Shown here: in pieces, positions 1 to 6,647 of the stretch
How positions within the stretch are numbered: position 1 is the stretch's first letter
How the letters are laid out: the number at the start of each line of letters is the position of its first letter
Source of the DNA: JBEKVE01 sp049514335
Lineage (GTDB): Bacteria; Actinomycetota; Acidimicrobiia; Acidimicrobiales; UBA8190
DNA: 9,580 nucleotides
Assembly: GCA_049514335.1 (NCBI GenBank)
Contig: JBEKVE010000118.1
Location: 1-9,580 of the forward strand
Reading direction: 5' to 3'
Notes under the pieces: model-generated
What the model saw: the letters and a program-made list of their open reading frames with translations, nothing else
Databases searched by the model: none
What the model was told of the DNA's origin: nothing
Program-made: the position numbers and the translations under genes

Positions 1-50
1 GGCGGCCCGCCCCGGACGGCGAAGCTCCGCGCGGCACGGCTCCGAACAGG

Positions 51-488
51 GTGGTCTTCGACGACGTCCACGACGAGGTCGAGCTGCGCCTCCGACGCCT
101 CGACCAGCGCTACACCAGAGGGCGGCGCTCCATCATCGAGCTGCTCGTCAGTGCCGGGCACCCCGTCAGCATCGGCGACATCGCCGAGCGTCTTCCCGAC
201 CTCCCGTACAGCTCCGCCTATCGCCACCTGGCCGATCTGCAGAGCGCAGGGGTCGTGCGGCGGGTCGCCGCCAACGACGAGTTCGCCCGCTTCGAGCTGG
301 CCGAGGATCTCACCGAGCACCACCACCACCTGCACTGCGTCGCCTGCGGCAAGGTCATCGACGTCACTCCCACGGCCAGCTTCGAGCGGGCCCTCACCAA
401 GGCGGTCGCCGAGCTTTCCGACGAGGTGGGGTTCCGTCCCCAGGGCCACCGGCTCGACGCGTTGGGCATCTGTGCGCAGTGCAGCTGA
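51..488 (+). CDS. Fur-family transcriptional regulator (Fur/Zur-like)
   Basis: Metal-responsive DNA-binding repressor of the ferric uptake regulator family, acting in the cytoplasm as a dimer. The 145-residue product has an N-terminal winged helix (about residues 15-85, including YTRGRRSIIELL and SSAYRHLADLQSAGVV). The His-rich HHHHLHC motif follows at residues 90-96 and C96-x2-C99 begins the dimerization domain. A second CxxC (C141, C144) at the C-terminus completes a structural zinc site, and GHRLDALGIC is the usual family ending. Length is normal for Fur. Which metal it senses (iron, zinc, other) cannot be told from sequence. The GTG at 51 is the first possible start in the window, but it lacks a well-spaced ribosome site and the frame stays open to the left edge. 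The true start may therefore lie outside the window. Confidence 0.9.
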   Translation: MVFDDVHDEVELRLRRLDQRYTRGRRSIIELLVSAGHPVSIGDIAERLPDLPYSSAYRHLADLQSAGVVRRVAANDEFARFELAEDLTEHHHHLHCVACGKVIDVTPTASFERALTKAVAELSDEVGFRPQGHRLDALGICAQCS

Positions 489-521
489 TCGCGTGCGGTC
501 CGAGCGTCGCTACACCAACCC

Positions 522-553
522 GGCACCCAGGTGAGCGTTCAGGCCTGGGTGTC
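522..553 (+). terminator. Terminator-like hairpin after the Fur-family gene
   Basis: A 10-bp stem (522-531 with 544-553, one G-T wobble) with a 12-nt loop begins 34 nt after the fur stop codon. There is no T-tract, as is common for terminators in high-GC actinobacteria, so its role as a terminator is inferred from position and stability only. Confidence 0.45.
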
Positions 554-579
554 ACCGGTACGGGCCATCTGCGGGAACT

Positions 580-690
580 ATGCGTGCGGGTGTGCCGGGC
601 GAGGAGTGGTTTCGACTGCACGTCGTGGATCTCATCTACGACGAAGCGCTGCTCACGGAGGCGCGCAGCCCACAACGTCGCGCACAGTGA
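580..690 (+). CDS. Doubtful 36-residue ORF, possible gene remnant
   Basis: ATG to TGA frame encoding 36 residues, with a plausible soluble-helix core (EEWFRLHVVDLIYDEALL). GC at third positions is roughly 70%, lower than in the neighbouring real genes. A weak GGGA sits four bases before the ATG. The helical segment loosely recalls the N-terminal helix of SnoaL-like or ring-hydroxylating dioxygenase beta-subunit proteins, so this could be the stub of a decayed gene. The resemblance is by eye only and the frame may be chance. Confidence 0.2.
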   Translation: MRAGVPGEEWFRLHVVDLIYDEALLTEARSPQRRAQ

Positions 691-709
691 CGGGCGTCCT
701 CGCTTCGGT

Positions 710-766
710 GAGATCAGGATCATTCCGATCGGGTTTGGGCCCGCCTGATCTCCCCTTTCCGGGGAG
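710..766 (+). promoter_or_regulatory. Two mutually exclusive stem-loops in the leader
   Basis: A perfect 9-bp stem (GAGATCAGG at 710-718 with its complement at 744-752) encloses a smaller CGGG/CCCG stem (730-733 with 740-743) stacked directly on its right arm. The right arm overlaps a second hairpin, CTCCCC/GGGGAG (750-755 with 761-766), so both cannot form together. This resembles an alternative-fold leader if transcription starts before about 705. No transcript evidence exists here. Confidence 0.35.
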
Positions 767-827
767 CGAGGCTGCATCGTTGATGCATTTGCCAGGCTGA
801 TCGGGCACAATGACGATCAGCTGCGGG

Positions 828-844
828 GCGTCGCATCGCGACGC
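828..844 (+). promoter_or_regulatory. 7-bp hairpin with triloop next to the ribosome site
   Basis: GCGTCGC-ATC-GCGACGC is a perfect palindrome (828-834 with 838-844) ending six bases before the GAGGTG ribosome site. As RNA it would be a stable hairpin close enough to influence translation initiation. As DNA it could be an operator. Confidence 0.4.
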
Positions 845-849
845 GAAGT

Positions 850-855
850 GAGGTG
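850..855 (+). promoter_or_regulatory. Ribosome binding site deciding the ATG start at 860
   Basis: GAGGTG complements the 16S 3' end and lies four bases before ATG 860. It overlaps the upstream in-frame GTG at 848, which therefore cannot use it. ATG 860 also begins directly at the signal peptide. Confidence 0.7.
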
Positions 856-859
856 GGGA

Positions 860-3800
860 ATGTTTCACAGGGGCTCGTCTGCCTACCGCTTTGCCCTCCC
901 AATGATCGGGTCCGTGGTGATCCTGGCGGGATTGTCGGCAGTAGGGATCGGCCTGGCCGGACCATCTGATGCGCAATCACCGTCCTTCCACGTGTTCCCC
1001 CCCAACGGCCCGACGTTCAACCAACCGGTCGCCGTCTCCTCCGACGGGACCCACGTCTGGGTGGCGAACAAGAACGGCAACTCGGTCACCGAGTTCGACG
1101 CCACCACCGGTGCGCTCGTCCAGATGATCCAAGGAGCCAGTTACGGCTTCGACGGGCCCGACGCCGTGTCGTCGAACGGCACCGACGTGTGGGTGGCGAA
1201 CAGCGACGGCAACTCGGTCACCGAGCTCGATGCCACCACCGGTGCGCTCGTCCGGGTGATCTCGGCGGGTACCCCCCCGTCGAGTCCGGCGGAGTTCTCA
1301 CCCAACGGTCAATTCGACTTCCCCACCGGGATCACCGCTGCCGGCGCCGAGGTCTGGGTGCTCAACAACAACGGGGACATCAACAGCTGGTCGGTCACCG
1401 AGCTCGACGCCGCCACGGGTGCGATCGTCAAGGTCATCCACGGCCCCACCAACGCCGACACCTCCACTTACATGGGGATCTCCTCTGACGGTACCGACGT
1501 GTGGGTGACGAACGCCGGCTACTGGACCGGACCAACACTCGACCAGGTGTTGACACCCGGTTTCATCACCGAGTACGACGCCTCCACCGGAGCCGTCGTC
1601 CAGGTCATTGAAGGTTCCACCATCTCCCCCTACTTCTCTCCTGACGCAGTCTCCTCCGACGGCACCGATGTGTGGGTGGCGAACATCGGTGGCGGCTCGG
1701 TCGCAGAGCTCAGCGCCTCGACCGGTGCGCTCGTCCGGCTCATCTCGCTGTCCTCGTATGGAAACGCCGTCCAGTACGTCTCCTCCGACGGCACCGACGT
1801 CTGGGTGGGATTCAATGCCGAGCTGGTCGAGCTGGACGCCACCACCGGTGCGCTCGTCCGGGAGATCTCCGAGCCCGGCGACGGCTTCTACGCCGACTAC
1901 CAAAAGCTCGCCTCGGACGGCACCCACCTCTGGGTGGTGAACACGACCAACCAATCGCTCATCGAGCTCGACGCCTCCACCGGTTCGCTCGTTCAGATCG
2001 TTCCGGTGAGTGCCTATGGGTTCGACGATCCGATCGCCGCATCCTCTGACGGCACCCACGTCTGGGTTGCGAACATGCAGAATGATTCGGTCAGCGAGCT
2101 CGACGCATCCACCGGCAACATCGTGCGGGTGCTGTCGGGGCCCAGCTACGACTTCGGCTTCGGCGATTTCTCCGGCGAGGCCGATGCGATCTCCTCTGAC
2201 GGGATCCACGTCTGGGTCGCGAACCCCGACACGGACTCGATCACCGAGCTCAACGCGTCCACGGGTGCCCTCGTGCGAGTGATCCCGGGCCCGAGCCGCG
2301 GCGAGCCCTTTGCCGTGTCCTCCGACGGTGCCCACGTGTGGGTGACCGACACCGCCAAGAGCTCGGTCACCGAGCTCAACGCCTCCACCGGAGCGGTCAT
2401 GCGGGTCATGTCGGACTCGACATTCGGATTCGACGAGCCGTGGGCCGTCTCCTCCGATGGAACCCACGTCTGGGTGGCGAGCTTCGACAACAGCACGGTG
2501 ACGGAGCTGAGTGCCACCACCGGTGCGCTCGTCCACGTGAACCGAGGTGTCTTTGCCACCACCATCTCCTCCGACGGAACGCACGCCTGGGCGGCCGGCG
2601 GCACCTCGGTCACCGAGTTCAGCGACGCGACCGGTGCGCTCGTCCAGACGATCCCCGCCTCCGCCTACGGGCTCGAGTTCACCCAGGCCATCTCCTCCGA
2701 CGGCACCGACGTGTGGGTGGCGGGCACCGGTGACAACGCTGTCATCGAGCTGAACGCCTCCACGGGCGCCGTCGTCCAGGCGGTCTCCGGGTCGAGCTAT
2801 GGCTTCGACTGGCCCGACGGGATCTCCGCCGACGGCACCGACGTATGGGTGACCAACCAATATGCGAACACGGTCACGGCACTGAGCACGGGCGTCCAGG
2901 CCCAGCGGATCATCTTCACCTCGACGCCGCCCTCCGACCCTCTTGTGGGGGGAGCGCCCTACACCGTGTCGGCCATGGGAGCGGCGTCCGGCAATCCGGT
3001 CACGTTCTCGATCGACCCCTCCGCCGCCTCGGTCTGCTCCATCTCGGGTCAGACGGTGAGCTTCAGCACACCGGGCACGTGCATCGTCGACGCCAACCAG
3101 GCCGCCGGCAACGGCTATGTGGCCGCACCGCAGGCCCAGCAGTCCTTTGTCGTCGGCGCACAGAGCATCGCCTTCACCTCCACGGCACCGTCGAGCGCCA
3201 TCGTGGGAGCAGCGCCCTACACCGTGTCGGCGACAGGCGGCGCGTCGGGCAATCCGGTCACGTTCTCGATCGAGCCCTCCGCCACATCGGTCTGCTCCGT
3301 CTCGGGTCAGACGGTGAGCTTCAGCGGTCCGGGCACGTGCATCGTCGACGCCAACCAGGCCGCCGGCAACGGCTATGTGGCCGCACCGCAGGCCCAACAG
3401 TCCTTTGTCGTCGGCGCACAGAGCATTACGTTCACCTCGGCGCAACCCTACGACGCCGCTGCCGATGGAGCCCCGTACTACCTGGGGGCAGTGGGCGGGG
3501 GCTCGGGGAACCCTGTGACCTTCTCATCGGATGACACCTCCGTGTGCTCGGTCTCGGGCTCGACGGTGTCCTTCCACGGGGCCGGGTGGTGCGACATCAC
3601 CGCCAACCAGGCAGGAAATGCCGATTACCTGGCGGCCCCCCCTGCCTTCCAGAGCTTCCTCGTCGGGGCGGCGGGAACGGGAGGCTCTGGAGGATCGGGC
3701 GGATTCGTCGTCATGACCACCTCGGTGCCGGGCGCGACCGCCGGCGTGAAGTTCGCGGCCTTCGTGCTGCAAGCGTCCGGAGCCAGCGCGCCCTACAAGT

Positions 3801-4033
3801 GGACGCTGGCCGGTGGGGCTCTTCCCCGGGGGCTCCATCTGCGGTCCAACGGAACGCTCAGTGGGAAGCCGAGCAGAGGCGATGCCGGTGGTACCTACAC
3901 CTTTACCGTGGAGGCCTCGAGCCACCACCGCCATCCCTTGCTGACGACTCCGACCGAGACGTTGACGTTGACGTTGCAGGCATCGCCGTCGAGGCGAGCC
4001 CATCGCCTCGCACGGCATCGCGGCGTGGCGTGA
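860..4033 (+). CDS. Large secreted protein: 14 propeller repeats, 3 Ig-like repeats and a putative Ig domain
   Basis: A 1057-residue exported protein of unknown ligand. Residues 1-38 form a Sec signal peptide (basic start, hydrophobic core about 11-33, likely cleavage after SDA at 38). Residues about 50-680 hold 14 copies of a roughly 46-residue unit of the form SSDGTDVWVAN...SVTELDATTGALVRVI, typical of YVTN/NHL/Vgb-like beta-propellers. Fourteen would suit two seven-bladed propellers. Residues 681-766, 767-852 and 853-936 are three Ig-like repeats, each with a Cys pair (SVCS and GTC or GWC). A GTGGSGGSGG linker leads to a putative Ig (He_PIG-like) domain at about 949-1045 (LPRGLHLRSNGTLSG). 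No LPXTG motif, C-terminal helix or enzymatic motif is seen, so release or non-covalent surface binding is likely. The role is inferred to be extracellular binding or adhesion. An alternative in-frame GTG lies at 848. Confidence 0.88.
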   Translation: MFHRGSSAYRFALPMIGSVVILAGLSAVGIGLAGPSDAQSPSFHVFPPNGPTFNQPVAVSSDGTHVWVANKNGNSVTEFDATTGALVQMIQGASYGFDGPDAVSSNGTDVWVANSDGNSVTELDATTGALVRVISAGTPPSSPAEFSPNGQFDFPTGITAAGAEVWVLNNNGDINSWSVTELDAATGAIVKVIHGPTNADTSTYMGISSDGTDVWVTNAGYWTGPTLDQVLTPGFITEYDASTGAVVQVIEGSTISPYFSPDAVSSDGTDVWVANIGGGSVAELSASTGALVRLISLSSYGNAVQYVSSDGTDVWVGFNAELVELDATTGALVREISEPGDGFYADYQKLASDGTHLWVVNTTNQSLIELDASTGSLVQIVPVSAYGFDDPIAASSDGTHVWVANMQNDSVSELDASTGNIVRVLSGPSYDFGFGDFSGEADAISSDGIHVWVANPDTDSITELNASTGALVRVIPGPSRGEPFAVSSDGAHVWVTDTAKSSVTELNASTGAVMRVMSDSTFGFDEPWAVSSDGTHVWVASFDNSTVTELSATTGALVHVNRGVFATTISSDGTHAWAAGGTSVTEFSDATGALVQTIPASAYGLEFTQAISSDGTDVWVAGTGDNAVIELNASTGAVVQAVSGSSYGFDWPDGISADGTDVWVTNQYANTVTALSTGVQAQRIIFTSTPPSDPLVGGAPYTVSAMGAASGNPVTFSIDPSAASVCSISGQTVSFSTPGTCIVDANQAAGNGYVAAPQAQQSFVVGAQSIAFTSTAPSSAIVGAAPYTVSATGGASGNPVTFSIEPSATSVCSVSGQTVSFSGPGTCIVDANQAAGNGYVAAPQAQQSFVVGAQSITFTSAQPYDAAADGAPYYLGAVGGGSGNPVTFSSDDTSVCSVSGSTVSFHGAGWCDITANQAGNADYLAAPPAFQSFLVGAAGTGGSGGSGGFVVMTTSVPGATAGVKFAAFVLQASGASAPYKWTLAGGALPRGLHLRSNGTLSGKPSRGDAGGTYTFTVEASSHHRHPLLTTPTETLTLTLQASPSRRAHRLARHRGVA
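1045..2880 (+). repeat. 14-copy coding repeat array (propeller blades)
   Basis: The core encoding VWVAN or a variant recurs near 1054, 1187, 1351, 1497, 1668, 1796, 1925, 2057, 2207, 2333, 2464, 2582, 2706 and 2840, spaced 118-171 bp apart and always in frame. Each is followed by a segment encoding ELDATTGALV or a close variant. Copies differ at many codons, so most are old. Units 3-5 are longer through loop insertions. Confidence 0.85.
2900..3667 (+). repeat. Three tandem Ig-like coding repeats (258, 258 and 252 bp)
   Basis: Units run 2900-3157, 3158-3415 and 3416-3667. The first two are very similar in DNA: their last 90 or so bases differ at about one position by eye, including synonymous sites, which points to recent duplication or gene conversion. 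The third is clearly diverged (for example GWCDITANQA in place of GTCIVDANQA). Confidence 0.85.
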
Positions 4034-4053
4034 ACCCGCTGCTCAGCTGGTGA

Positions 4054-4290
4054 TCAGTCTCCGGGAGGGGCGCCCCAACCCTTCGTCGTCCACTCCGGTG
4101 TCTGTTCTTCGAGCTTCTCGATGCGCCGATGAAGGTTGGCGAGGTGATCGCCGAAGCCGTGGAGAGCCCTGTCGAGGTCGGTCACAACCGCTCCGCTGAG
4201 CGCGACCTCTGCGGAGGTGTACTTGCCCAGGGTGTTGGCGAGGTCGCGCAGTTCCTGCTCGACGGTCCGATTCTTTGGTTCTTGTGCCAT
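4054..4290 (-). CDS. Small hypothetical coiled-coil protein (78 aa)
   Basis: A short acidic/basic soluble protein of unknown function. Residues about 8-63 are predicted helical, with heptad-like hydrophobic spacing (VEQELRDLANTLGKYTS, then VVTDLDRALHGFGDHLANL and RRIEKLEEQ). The tail GWGAPPGD is probably flexible. No signal peptide, membrane segment or cysteine is present. The ATG at 4290 is preceded by GAGGGTG at good distance, which supports this start over the longer antisense-type frames here. The gene converges on the large secreted protein gene, leaving only 20 bases between the stops, and shares its strand with the ABC exporter operon 158 bases upstream. I do not recognise the family. 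Confidence 0.65.
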   Translation of the reverse strand: MAQEPKNRTVEQELRDLANTLGKYTSAEVALSGAVVTDLDRALHGFGDHLANLHRRIEKLEEQTPEWTTKGWGAPPGD

Positions 4291-4316
4291 GCGTCACACC
4301 CTCGGTATCGAGCCTC

Positions 4317-4347
4317 TTGTCACAAAGGCAATGCCTCGCACGCGAGG
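4317..4347. promoter_or_regulatory. Three abutting palindromes upstream of the 78-aa gene
   Basis: TTGTCACAA (4317-4325), AGGCAATGCCT (4326-4336) and CCTCGCACGCGAGG (4334-4347) lie end to end, 27-57 bases before the ATG at 4290 and about 100 bases after the permease stop. The last could act as a terminator hairpin for the exporter mRNA. The first two look like operator half-site pairs for the small gene. Function is inferred from position. Confidence 0.35.
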
Positions 4348-4448
4348 TTAGCGAACGCATGTCCACCCCGCTGTGGCGCCCTCCTGGTCGGCAGCCCGGC
4401 TCATGGCCGGCGATCCGGGCAGGTCCAGTGCGAGCGAAGGGCCCGGCG

Positions 4449-5228
4449 CTACTGGGGATCGAAGCGGAACCAAGAGATGCCGAGGGTGGTGAGGACAATC
4501 ACGTAGCCAGCGCAGGCGAGAAGCGACAGCCAGGCCTGCGTGCCGAACGTCCCGGGTCCGACGACGCCGGCGAACACCTGCATCAGTGCTCCGACAGGGG
4601 TCCACTTCGACGCCGTGTCCCAGAAGCCACCCAGTTGGCCGGAGGCCCCGAACAGGCCCAGCATGACGAGCCCGATGTAGAGGAGGCGGCCGAAGGCCTG
4701 GACGGTATCGGCTGACTGCACCAGACCGACGAGGGCCTGGGCCACAGCCAGGAACACCGCCGATCCGAGGACGGACACCAACAGGACCAGCACGTAGGTC
4801 TCGGCCGACAGCGACAGGTGGTGGACATCGTCGCCCAGGACGAGCACGACCAGGGCGATGACGAAGTTGGACGCCATCTGGACCGATAACCGGCTGAGCA
4901 TCACGGTCCAGTGCGGCGCGGGTGAGACCCGCAGCCGCTGGAAGATGCCGTTCTCGCGGTCACGCGCCACCATGGGGGCATAGCCCATGATCGAGGTCCC
5001 GGCGATGCCGGCGGTGATGGCGAGGCCGAGGATGAACTCGGCGCCGCCGAAGCTCCGGGTCGCCTTGGACGAGCTGGTGGTCAACAAGATGATGAGCGGC
5101 AGCAGCAGGCTCAGGAGCATGCGCATCTTGTTCTTGGTCAGCACGACCAGGTCCGCCCGCAGCAGGGCACGAAGGATGGTTCGGAAGCTCGGGGCCTCGA
5201 CCCTCGTCGGTACGGTGGTACTAGTCAC
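4449..5228 (-). CDS. ABC-2 type transporter permease
   Basis: Membrane subunit of an ABC exporter, working with the ATPase encoded just upstream. The 259-residue protein has about six hydrophobic segments (roughly 36-50, 64-85, 114-132, 144-169, 178-196 and 232-253). The cytoplasmic segment MVARDRENGIFQRLRVSP (86-103) is characteristic of ABC-2 permeases of the DrrB/NodJ/daunorubicin-type group. Length is normal. Translation starts at GTG 5228, which lies inside the end of the ATPase gene (8-base overlap, GTGACTAG), so the two are probably translationally coupled and made in similar amounts. The substrate cannot be read from sequence. Drugs or other hydrophobic molecules are usual for this group, and the MarR regulator in the same operon supports that guess. 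Confidence 0.9.
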   Translation of the reverse strand: MTSTTVPTRVEAPSFRTILRALLRADLVVLTKNKMRMLLSLLLPLIILLTTSSSKATRSFGGAEFILGLAITAGIAGTSIMGYAPMVARDRENGIFQRLRVSPAPHWTVMLSRLSVQMASNFVIALVVLVLGDDVHHLSLSAETYVLVLLVSVLGSAVFLAVAQALVGLVQSADTVQAFGRLLYIGLVMLGLFGASGQLGGFWDTASKWTPVGALMQVFAGVVGPGTFGTQAWLSLLACAGYVIVLTTLGISWFRFDPQ

Positions 5229-6171
5229 GGATCTCGCTCCCGGTCAGTCCGATGAACACGTCTTCAAGGGTTGGCTCACCGCGCGCTGCCGCCCTGACGA
5301 GGGGATCGTCACGGTGCTGGTCGATGAGGTTCCGAGGGGTGTCGACCGCCAACACGCGTCCGTGGTCGATGATGGCCACGCGGTCGCAGACCGCCTGGGC
5401 CTCCTCCATCGAATGGGTCGTGAGCAGGATGCTCCCACCGTCGGCGCGGACCTGCTCGATCCGGGCCCAGAGGTGTCGGCGCGACTGGGGGTCGAGCCCG
5501 GTGGTGGGCTCGTCGAGGAGCAGGACGGTCGGATGGTGGATGACTGCCACGAAGAGCGACAGCCGCTGCTGCTGGCCGCCCGAGATCTGCTTGGTGGTCC
5601 GGTCGAGCTCGCGGCCGAGACCGATGTCGGCCAGGGCCTGGTCCAGCTCCTGATCACCGAGGGCCACCCCGTAGAGGCCGGCGTAGAGACGGGCCACCTG
5701 GCGCACGGTCAACTCGGACTGGAAGCCGGTGGACTGCAGCTGCACCCCCATCTGCGCCTTGCCCAGGGCGGGTCGGCGGACGATGTCGACCCCATCGAGG
5801 AACACCGCACCCGAACGCGGCCTTCGCAATCCCTCGATGGCGCTGAGCGTGGTGGTCTTGCCGGCCCCATTCGGGCCAAGCAGGCCGAAGATCTCGCTGC
5901 GGCCGATCTCGAAGCTCACCCTGTCGACCGCCACCTTCGACCCGTAGGCCACCGTGAGGTCGCGCACGTGGAGAAGCGTGGTTCGGTCCCCGACCGTCAG
6001 TGGGGGCACCGGCTCGGTTGCGATGACGGCGGGTGTCGGTGCAGGGACCGGGGCACCGTCGATGTGGCCACGGTTCCGGCGCCCGAGCCCGACGGCCAGG
6101 CGGATGGCCAACAGCGCGCCGATGCCGACCCAGAAGATGGGGATACCGGAATGCGCGGCGCCGAGCGTCAT
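5221..6171 (-). CDS. ABC transporter ATP-binding protein (DrrA-like) with N-terminal hydrophobic segment
   Basis: Energises the exporter by ATP hydrolysis. In the 316-residue product, Walker A is GPNGAGKTT (99-107), the Q-loop lies near 144-146, the signature is ISGGQ (196-200), Walker B is VLLLDE (216-221), the D-loop is GLD (225-227) and the switch His is 253 (TTHSMEEA). The ending TLEDVFIGLTG is typical of DrrA-like subunits. The start ATG at 6171 overlaps the marR stop as ATGA, giving a hydrophobic helix at about 9-30 (IPIFWVGIGALLAIRLAVG) and a Pro-rich linker (40-58) before the ABC domain. Such an N-terminal anchor is unusual for a DrrA-type ATPase. A later GTG encoding the V of LHVRDLTV would remove it but has no ribosome site. 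Confidence 0.92.
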   Translation of the reverse strand: MTLGAAHSGIPIFWVGIGALLAIRLAVGLGRRNRGHIDGAPVPAPTPAVIATEPVPPLTVGDRTTLLHVRDLTVAYGSKVAVDRVSFEIGRSEIFGLLGPNGAGKTTTLSAIEGLRRPRSGAVFLDGVDIVRRPALGKAQMGVQLQSTGFQSELTVRQVARLYAGLYGVALGDQELDQALADIGLGRELDRTTKQISGGQQQRLSLFVAVIHHPTVLLLDEPTTGLDPQSRRHLWARIEQVRADGGSILLTTHSMEEAQAVCDRVAIIDHGRVLAVDTPRNLIDQHRDDPLVRAAARGEPTLEDVFIGLTGSEIRD

Positions 6172-6611
6172 GACTCCGCCATCGCGACGTGGGCCCCGAC
6201 GAGCGGGCGAAGCCGTTCGGCCACCATCTCCAGGGCGTCGATCACCTCGGTTACCTCGACCGCCGGCGCATCGCCCATGGCCCGCCGAATGGCGGCGTCG
6301 GCCGTGGCAGTCAGACGATTGCGAGCCTGCTTGACGGTCTCGGGCACGATCCACACGAGGGTGCGACGCCGGTCGGCGGGATCGGCCTCCGAGCGAACGA
6401 ATCCCAACTGCCGAAGCTTGATCACCGACGTCGACACCTGGCTCTGGGGGTACCCGGTCCGGACCGTGATCTGGCTGATGGAACTGCCCGGGTTGGCGGC
6501 GATGTCGAGGAGCACGAAACGGACGCTGTTGTTGACGCCCTGCCCGGGCAGCCCCTCCTCGGCCAGCTTCATGAGGCGCCGGGCCAGGACCAACAGGTCG
6601 GTGGATTTCAT
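6168..6611 (-). CDS. MarR-family transcriptional regulator, first gene of the exporter operon
   Basis: Dimeric winged-helix regulator, usually a repressor released by small phenolic or drug-like ligands. In the 147-residue product the recognition helix is about 55-70 (PQSQVSTSVIKLRQLG) and the wing carries DPADRRRTLVWIV (78-89), the classic MarR wing with the DRR motif. Long helices at both ends form the dimer interface. I chose ATG 6611 rather than TTG 6647: a -10 box TATATT lies six bases before this ATG and TTGATT at 6647-6642 serves as the -35, so the mRNA is predicted to be leaderless. The TTG would lie inside its own promoter. The stop overlaps the ATPase start by four bases (ATGA). Palindromic sequence covers the promoter, suggesting autorepression. 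Confidence 0.88.
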   Translation of the reverse strand: MKSTDLLVLARRLMKLAEEGLPGQGVNNSVRFVLLDIAANPGSSISQITVRTGYPQSQVSTSVIKLRQLGFVRSEADPADRRRTLVWIVPETVKQARNRLTATADAAIRRAMGDAPAVEVTEVIDALEMVAERLRPLVGAHVAMAES

Positions 6612-6644
6612 ATCAGAAATATATACATCTACTTCTGATGAAAT
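6605..6644. promoter_or_regulatory. Palindromic operator, probably bound by the adjacent MarR
   Basis: Nested inverted repeats: TCAGAA (6613-6618) with TTCTGA (6633-6638), and outside them ATTTCAT (6605-6611) with ATGAAAT (6638-6644). The stretch is an AT-rich island in GC-rich DNA, covers the -10 and start of marR, and faces the divergent ABM-like gene. This is a typical MarR autoregulation layout. Binding itself is inferred. Confidence 0.6.
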
Positions 6645-6647
6645 CAA
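6618..6647 (-). promoter_or_regulatory. Promoter of the marR-ABC operon, predicted leaderless
   Basis: On the minus strand, -35 TTGATT (6647-6642), an 18-base spacer and -10 TATATT (6623-6618). The expected start of transcription, seven bases on, is the A of ATG 6611. There is no ribosome site before that ATG, which agrees with leaderless translation, common in actinobacteria. Confidence 0.6.

Larger units (their letters stand above)
489..859. other. Intergenic/leader region rich in inverted repeats
   Basis: No well-supported gene lies between the Fur gene and the large secreted protein gene. The left part has a terminator-like hairpin (522-553) and a weak 36-codon ORF (580-690). The right part (707-844) has consecutive inverted repeats: 710-718 with 744-752 (9 bp, perfect), 730-733 with 740-743, 750-755 with 761-766, 773-778 with 782-787, 797-803 with 814-820, and 828-834 with 838-844. 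The last one ends six bases before the ribosome site. A structured mRNA leader or clustered operators would both explain this. No known riboswitch consensus was recognised. Confidence 0.6.

Noticed and set aside
1045..2880. CRISPR-like or non-coding tandem repeat array
   Set aside because: The periodicity is in frame, variable in length and protein-level, which fits propeller blades and not CRISPR repeats.
1298..3445. 715-codon open frame on the minus strand inside the secreted protein gene
   Set aside because: It is an antisense shadow of the repeat-rich, high-GC plus-strand gene. Its product is Gly/Arg/Asp-rich without domains, while the plus strand has a signal peptide and clear repeats.
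6172..6354. Upstream start adding 61 residues to the ABC ATPase
   Set aside because: The extension is Arg/Gly-rich and lies within the marR coding sequence. The ATGA overlap at 6171 is the natural start.
6612..6647. TTG start giving MarR 12 more residues
   Set aside because: The TTG coincides with the predicted -35 box and the extra codons lie in the operator. ATG 6611 fits family length.
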